Part shown: in pieces, positions 12,572-16,045 of the stretch | How positions within the stretch are numbered: the first letter of the stretch is position 1 | Layout: each line of letters opens with the position of its first letter | NCBI GenBank assembly: GCA_003482405.1 | Contig: DMZB01000014.1 | Coordinates: 1 to 16,045 of the forward strand | Direction of reading: 5' to 3' | From: Lactobacillus sp. | GTDB lineage: Bacteria > Bacillota > Bacilli > Lactobacillales > Lactobacillaceae | Length of the DNA stretch: 16,045 nt | Program-made: the position numbers and the translations under genes | Notes under the pieces: generated by a model | The model's database searches: none | What the model was told of the DNA's origin: nothing | What the model saw: the letters and a program-made list of their open reading frames with translations, nothing else

Positions 12572-13171
12572 ATGATCATGTACACAAAGTTATTCAGTAC
12601 TGTGTTAACTGCAGCCGTTTTGACTGTTGTTCCAGCAACTCCACTCATTGCTAATGCAGCACAGACGCCTAACACGACCTCGACAACTGCAACGGTTGGT
12701 TTAAAAGCAGGAACTAACGGGAGTGAGGGTCCTCTAAGCTTTAAGTCAGCACCAAACATTGCCTTTGCCAGCGACATTACTTTGAACGGCGCTTCTCAAA
12801 CAGTTTCTGCACAAACGGTGGACGCACCTGTTTCAGTTTCTGATTTGCGAGGGACCGGTGCTGGCTGGGATGTTTCTGTTACACGCACTGCCTTCCAGAC
12901 TGCTGATGGGAGTCACACTTTGAATGGTGTGTTAACTCTGCCAGCCGGAACTGCCTCTGCTACTGCCAATGATAGTAAAGCACCAACTACAAATCAGGTT
13001 GTTGTTAATGACCAAGCGGCCTCTGTAGAAAGTGCCGCAACTGGTTCAGGCCTTGGCTCTTGGGATGACACCTTGGATGCAAAAGGTGTGACGTTGCAAA
13101 TTCCTAACGGTGCCTATGCAGGTGCCTACACCTCAACATTGACGTGGACTTTGGCAGACGCCCCTAAATAA
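12572..13171 (+). CDS. Small WxL-domain surface protein
   Basis: A 199-residue exported protein that is almost entirely a WxL domain. A signal peptide (about 1-30, LIANAA just before the cut) leads straight into LSFKSAPNIAFASDITLNG, the usual WxL opening. The distal motif YTSTLTWTLADAPK is canonical (Trp192), while the proximal motif reads GAGWDVSV (Trp99), so Leu is Val. GGGAG at 12558-12562, nine bases before, sets the ATG at 12572; the ATG at 12578 is too far away. Single-domain WxL proteins bind the cell wall without covalent links and typically are encoded beside a larger WxL protein and a DUF916 partner, as here. It likely shares a message with the DUF916 gene, 96 bases further on. Confidence 0.9.
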   Translation: MIMYTKLFSTVLTAAVLTVVPATPLIANAAQTPNTTSTTATVGLKAGTNGSEGPLSFKSAPNIAFASDITLNGASQTVSAQTVDAPVSVSDLRGTGAGWDVSVTRTAFQTADGSHTLNGVLTLPAGTASATANDSKAPTTNQVVVNDQAASVESAATGSGLGSWDDTLDAKGVTLQIPNGAYAGAYTSTLTWTLADAPK

Positions 13172-13192
13172 TGTTTGTTAAATAGCCATAGT

Positions 13193-13255
13193 GAATTGGG
13201 ATTGCTGCAATGGCAGTCCCAATTTCTGTATCAGAACCAAATTTCAATTGGGGGA
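13193..13255 (+). promoter_or_regulatory. Hairpin and alternative ribosome-site-pairing element before the DUF916 gene
   Basis: AATTGGGATTGC (13194-13205) pairs with GCAGTCCCAATT (13213-13224), 12 bp with one G-U pair and a 7-base loop, starting 22 bases after the WxL stop. No U-tract follows, so it is not a terminator. The arm CCCAATT (13218-13224) can instead pair with AATTGGG (13246-13252), which includes the start of the GGGGG run likely used as ribosome site; TTCTG-TAT-CAGAA forms a small stem between them. Confidence 0.5.
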
Positions 13256-13267
13256 TACGCACGCGCA

Positions 13268-14287
13268 ATGCAAATGAAAAAAATAAAATGGTTGCTCACT
13301 TTGTTGGCTGGTGCCTCTATGCTTGCCTTTGTGCAGATTGTTCACGCTGAAAACGTGGATTTCTCAGTGGCTGCCAATTTACCGGCCAATCAGGTCGATA
13401 CTCAGAATAGTTATTTTGATTTATGGATGAAACCTAAGCAGGTTCAAAAACTCACGTTGACAGTAAGCAATCAGTCGACTGAGACCAAAACCGTGACGGT
13501 TTCACCAAATACAGCCACAACAAATCAGAATGGCGTGATTGATTATAGTCATCATGATGTTAAACCTGACCAAAGTCAGAAAATTTCTGTTCAAAAATTG
13601 ATTAGCGGGCCTAAAAAAATCGATATTCCGGCAAAGTCTCAACAGCAGATTTCGTATCAGTTGAAGATGCCGGCAAAAAGTTTTGATGGTGTGTTACTTG
13701 GCGGGTTTTACGTAACAGCTCAGCCAAACAAGGTCACATCGACCCATCAAAAAGCTGGCGTTTCCCTAAACAATCAGTTCGCTTATGTAATTGGGCTGCA
13801 ACTGCGGGAGAATCGCAAAACGATTAAACCGGTTGTTAAACTCGGAAAGATCACGCCTAAAACGATCAACTTATATCCAGCGGTAGAAGCTGACATTCAC
13901 AACCCAACTGGTACTATCTTACACAACCTGACTGTTCAAACGAAAATTTCGCAGAATGGAAAAATACTTCATGAGGCCGTGAAAAAGGGTGTCAGCATGG
14001 CACCCAATTCGAGCTTCCAGTACCCAATCAGTTGGGATCGTCAGGCGCTGACACCGGGTCACTATCAGCTTGATACGACCGTTAAAGATGAGATTGGTCA
14101 TCAATGGCACTTTAAGCGTGCTTTCGCTGTCACCAGTCACCAAGCCAGAAGCGTGATGTCTCGCGTTCAAGCACCTGTTTCGGCCGTCAAGTCAACACCT
14201 AACTATTGGTGGCTAGCAACGATTCCTGTTGCACTTATTGCTGCGGGCATCGCTTATATGATTGGACGTAAGAGTACCAAGAAGTGA
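13268..14287 (+). CDS. WxL-interacting membrane protein, DUF916/DUF3324 family
   Basis: A 339-residue exported and membrane-anchored protein. A signal peptide (1-27, ending QIVHA) precedes the DUF916 domain, which opens VDFSVAANLPANQVDTQNSY and runs to about residue 150, followed by a DUF3324 domain (LNNQFAYVIGLQLREN through HFKRAFAVTS, about 170-285). A C-terminal hydrophobic helix (YWWLATIPVALIAAGIAYMI) and a basic tail (GRKSTKK) anchor it in the membrane with the bulk outside. Such proteins bind WxL proteins at the cell surface and occur in every WxL locus. The start is ATG 13268 or 13274; the frame is open back to 13175 but those codons lie before the signal peptide. The only ribosome site, GGGGG at 13250-13254, is 13 bases away and weak. 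Confidence 0.9.
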   Translation: MQMKKIKWLLTLLAGASMLAFVQIVHAENVDFSVAANLPANQVDTQNSYFDLWMKPKQVQKLTLTVSNQSTETKTVTVSPNTATTNQNGVIDYSHHDVKPDQSQKISVQKLISGPKKIDIPAKSQQQISYQLKMPAKSFDGVLLGGFYVTAQPNKVTSTHQKAGVSLNNQFAYVIGLQLRENRKTIKPVVKLGKITPKTINLYPAVEADIHNPTGTILHNLTVQTKISQNGKILHEAVKKGVSMAPNSSFQYPISWDRQALTPGHYQLDTTVKDEIGHQWHFKRAFAVTSHQARSVMSRVQAPVSAVKSTPNYWWLATIPVALIAAGIAYMIGRKSTKK

Positions 14288-14297
14288 CATCAGCGAA

Positions 14298-14331
14298 GTT
14301 TTTAACAATTATCAAGAATCTCGTTAAGAAC
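14298..14331. promoter_or_regulatory. Inverted repeat between the DUF916 and second MarR genes
   Basis: GTTTTTAAC (14298-14306) and GTTAAGAAC (14323-14331) are inverted repeats with one mismatch, spaced by 16 bases. The arms contain TTAAC and GTTAA, the same half-sites seen at the WxL promoters but in the opposite order. It may be an operator for the MarR gene that follows, or a weak AT-rich terminator; no T-run supports the latter. Confidence 0.35.
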
Positions 14332-14393
14332 CAACTTTGGTGAAATAACGACGCTAAACACCATAACAAGTGGAAAAACAGAAGGATAAATCA

Positions 14394-14792
14394 ATGAGCG
14401 TAGATACTCAGGAAATTCTAGCAAATGTCATGCAATATCGAGAACTCGTTATTCAGTTAAAATCGTTAGACCCGTTTGAAACAGTGTTTGACTTAGGTAG
14501 TGAATATGAGATGCAAACGATCCTTATCTTAGGTGGACAACCGTCATTGAGACAGGGAGATCTAAGGCAAGCGCTGGGCATTGGTGCGGCGCGAATGTCA
14601 CAACTTATTAACCAACTTTTACATGAACACTTGGTAACGGTTTCCGAAGTTGATGAGGATCGTCGAAAATCGATGTTACAGTTGACGTCAACAGGTCACA
14701 TGGCCGTTGAACAAATCTGCAATCACATTGCTGCTGATCAGAATTTTCACGCAAAGCAAAAAAGGATTGCTCATCTAAGTCATGCTTTATAA
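14394..14792 (+). CDS. MarR-type winged-helix regulator
   Basis: A 132-residue DNA-binding protein. The winged helix is seen as EMQTILILGGQPSLRQGDLR, QALGIGAARMSQLINQLLHE and HLVTVSEVDEDRRKSMLQLTSTG, with the DRR of the wing and LQLTSTG typical of MarR. The N-terminal helix and the short C-terminal helix would form the dimer. The ATG at 14394 follows AAGGA by seven bases and is preferred to an in-frame GTG at 14370. It directly follows the WxL locus, mirroring the small MarR gene before that locus; similarity between the two is limited to the wing and fold. A role in controlling the WxL genes is inferred from position and from the TTAAC/GTTAA repeat upstream. Confidence 0.68.
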   Translation: MSVDTQEILANVMQYRELVIQLKSLDPFETVFDLGSEYEMQTILILGGQPSLRQGDLRQALGIGAARMSQLINQLLHEHLVTVSEVDEDRRKSMLQLTSTGHMAVEQICNHIAADQNFHAKQKRIAHLSHAL

Positions 14793-14932
14793 GGTGATGT
14801 CTTAACTGAATTGCGGCAACATGTTAGTCTCGGGAAAATAAACTATGAGGGTCTGTTATTGACAGAATTGTGTTAATTAGTCGATGGCAGGCTTTTTTGT
14901 TTTTGACAAGTATTAAACTTTAATGAAAACGG

Positions 14933-14960
14933 TTTCTTACAGTCGCTTTCGTTGTACAAT
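14933..14960 (+). promoter_or_regulatory. Weak candidate promoter of the channel gene
   Basis: TACAAT (14955-14960) is a fair -10; TTTCTT (14933-14938) sits 16 bases before it as a poor -35. A perfect TTGACA at 14903-14908 has no -10 at a proper distance. One of these may drive the channel gene. Confidence 0.3.
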
Positions 14961-14994
14961 CCAATTATTAAACTGTGAAATGTGGGGAAAAAAC

Positions 14995-15699
14995 ATGTCA
15001 GGCTTTCTGGGCGAATTAGTGGGCACATTTATTTTGATTGTCCTAGGTGTTGGGGTAAATTGTGGGGTTAATTTGAATAAAACATATGGCAAGCAAAACG
15101 GTTCGTGGTTACTAATTGCCTTTGGTTGGGCAATGGGCGTTACGATGGGCGTCTATGTAGCGGGATCAATCGGCTCGCAGGGGCATTTAAACCCAGCAGT
15201 GACCATTCCAGAAGCAATCGGTGGACTGTTCCCGTGGTCACACGTGTTACCATACTTGGCTGGTCAGTTTATTGGCGCCTTTTTAGGCGCTGCCTTGATT
15301 GTGATTCACTATTACCCACATTTTCAGGTAACCAAACCGAATGAAGGGAATACAGTTGGCAATTTTGCGACGGTACCAGCGATTGCTAATCCCATTTTTA
15401 ACTTCATCAGTGAAGTCGTTGCAACCTTTGTCTTCATTTACGTACTATTGAATCTTGGCAACTTTACAGCTGGCCTCAAACCTTTTATCGTTGGCTTTTT
15501 GATTCTTGCTATTGGGATGAGCCTTGGCACGACGACCGGGTACGCGATTAACCCAGCGCGAGACTGGGGTCCTCGTTTAGCGTACACGATTCTGCCAGTG
15601 CCCAATAAGGACGTTGCACACTGGGAATACGCTTGGATACCAATGGTTGGACCTTTGGTTGGCGGTGGCCTTGGCGTGTTATTATTTTTGGTTATTTAG
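14995..15699 (+). CDS. glpF: MIP-family channel, glycerol facilitator type
   Basis: A 234-residue membrane protein with six hydrophobic helices and two half-helices. Both pore motifs are present: GHLNPAVTIPEAI (Asn66) and YAINPARDWGPRLAY (Asn186). Asp190 directly after NPAR is the mark of glycerol-type channels as opposed to pure water channels, so glycerol, and perhaps other small neutral solutes, should pass. The N-terminus GFLGELVGTFILIVLGVG is typical. GGGGA seven bases before ATG 14995 sets the start; the frame is open back to 14923 but those codons are not channel-like. The gene stands alone with its own terminator; no glycerol kinase or dehydrogenase is nearby. Lactobacilli often carry several such channels, so the exact paralog is uncertain. 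Confidence 0.88.
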   Translation: MSGFLGELVGTFILIVLGVGVNCGVNLNKTYGKQNGSWLLIAFGWAMGVTMGVYVAGSIGSQGHLNPAVTIPEAIGGLFPWSHVLPYLAGQFIGAFLGAALIVIHYYPHFQVTKPNEGNTVGNFATVPAIANPIFNFISEVVATFVFIYVLLNLGNFTAGLKPFIVGFLILAIGMSLGTTTGYAINPARDWGPRLAYTILPVPNKDVAHWEYAWIPMVGPLVGGGLGVLLFLVI

Positions 15700-15760
15700 T
15701 AGATTTTGTATCAGTTGACATAGCTGATAGACAGATCAAAAGGTGAGGAACTATCGTAGG

Positions 15761-15799
15761 GACGTGCACATGTGTTGGCAAATGTGCATGTCTTTTTTT
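15761..15799 (+). terminator. Intrinsic terminator of the channel gene
   Basis: GACGTGCACAT (15761-15771) pairs with ATGTGCATGTC (15782-15792), 11 bp with one G-U pair, followed by seven T (15793-15799). Confidence 0.9.
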
Positions 15800-16045
15800 A
15801 GCTTTTAGAGTTAAATGTGAAATGCTTTGCATTGCGAAAATCGTTTAGACGACAAACAAAACGCGATCAATACATAATGTGTTTCGATATATTTCTATCA
15901 GTTGTTTCTAATGTGTTGAATTCAGAAATCCCTTTGGCATACTAAATGCAGATAGAGAATTCAGTAGGCTTATTATGTCGGTTAGTTAACGTTTAATTTG
16001 CGAAAGATCAGAACGAACTGATTTGATCTAACTGATCTAACTGAT
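15800..16045. other. Gene-free end of the window
   Basis: No open frame, RNA gene or clear promoter is seen in these AT-rich bases. At the very end the unit GATCTAACT occurs twice in tandem (16025-16042) plus three more bases; the repeat may continue beyond the window. Confidence 0.4.
16025..16045. repeat. Short tandem repeat, unit GATCTAACT
   Basis: Two exact 9-base copies and the first three bases of a third reach the end of the window. ACTGATTTGATC just before resembles a degenerate copy. Extent and function cannot be judged from here. Confidence 0.6.

Noticed and set aside
16025..16045. Start of a CRISPR array or origin iterons
   Set aside because: Only two 9-base units are visible, too short for CRISPR repeats, and no replication gene is near.

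Overview
The window looks like chromosomal DNA of a lactic acid bacterium of the Lactobacillaceae. It carries WxL-domain surface proteins with a DUF916/DUF3324 partner, a ribose operon of pyranase, fucose-permease-type transporter and ribokinase, a RbsR-like LacI regulator, AGGAG-type ribosome binding sites, and low-GC coding style with moderate GC in core genes. The exact species cannot be told from the sequence alone.

Layout. (1) 1-1301: a LacI/RbsR-type regulator with its own promoter, a possible operator and a terminator. (2) 1367-2147, minus strand: a HigB/HigA-type toxin-antitoxin pair with toxin gene first. (3) 2200-5235: a LysR regulator (minus) divergent from a cytoplasmic FAD/FMN flavoprotein reductase (plus), with a strong palindrome in between. 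(4) 5274-5528, minus: the C-terminal remnant of a MazF/PemK toxin. (5) 5562-8604: a ribose operon, rbsD, FucP-like transporter and rbsK, with two palindromic operators upstream and a long terminator. (6) 8605-9142: no intact gene, AT-rich, perhaps decayed. (7) 9143-10040: a GNAT acetyltransferase and an XRE-type protein overlapping by ATGA, apparently read from a leaderless promoter; this is a candidate toxin-antitoxin-like module. (8) 10132-14792: a WxL surface-protein locus of two WxL proteins and one membrane-anchored DUF916/DUF3324 protein, flanked by two small MarR-type regulators. The two WxL promoters share a matching -35, -10 and downstream element. (9) 14995-15799: a glycerol-facilitator-type MIP channel and its terminator; the last 245 bases hold no gene.

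How the parts fit. The LacI regulator is a plausible controller of the rbs operon, although it lies about 4.4 kb away and its own operator is not clearly the same. RbsD, the transporter and RbsK would together import ribose, convert pyranose to furanose and phosphorylate it. The WxL proteins would be exported and held at the cell wall, with the DUF916 protein as their membrane-anchored partner. Repeated GTTAA/TTAAC half-sites at both WxL promoters and just after the -10 of the first MarR gene suggest one regulon.

Most unusual signals: the shared TATAAT-N7-GTTAATCGG architecture of the WxL promoters; a hairpin that could compete with sequestration of the ribosome site of the DUF916 gene; the leaderless, ATGA-coupled GNAT-XRE pair; and a fumarate-reductase-like enzyme that lacks the usual substrate-binding His and Arg. 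All functional statements are inferences from sequence; no database search was run.
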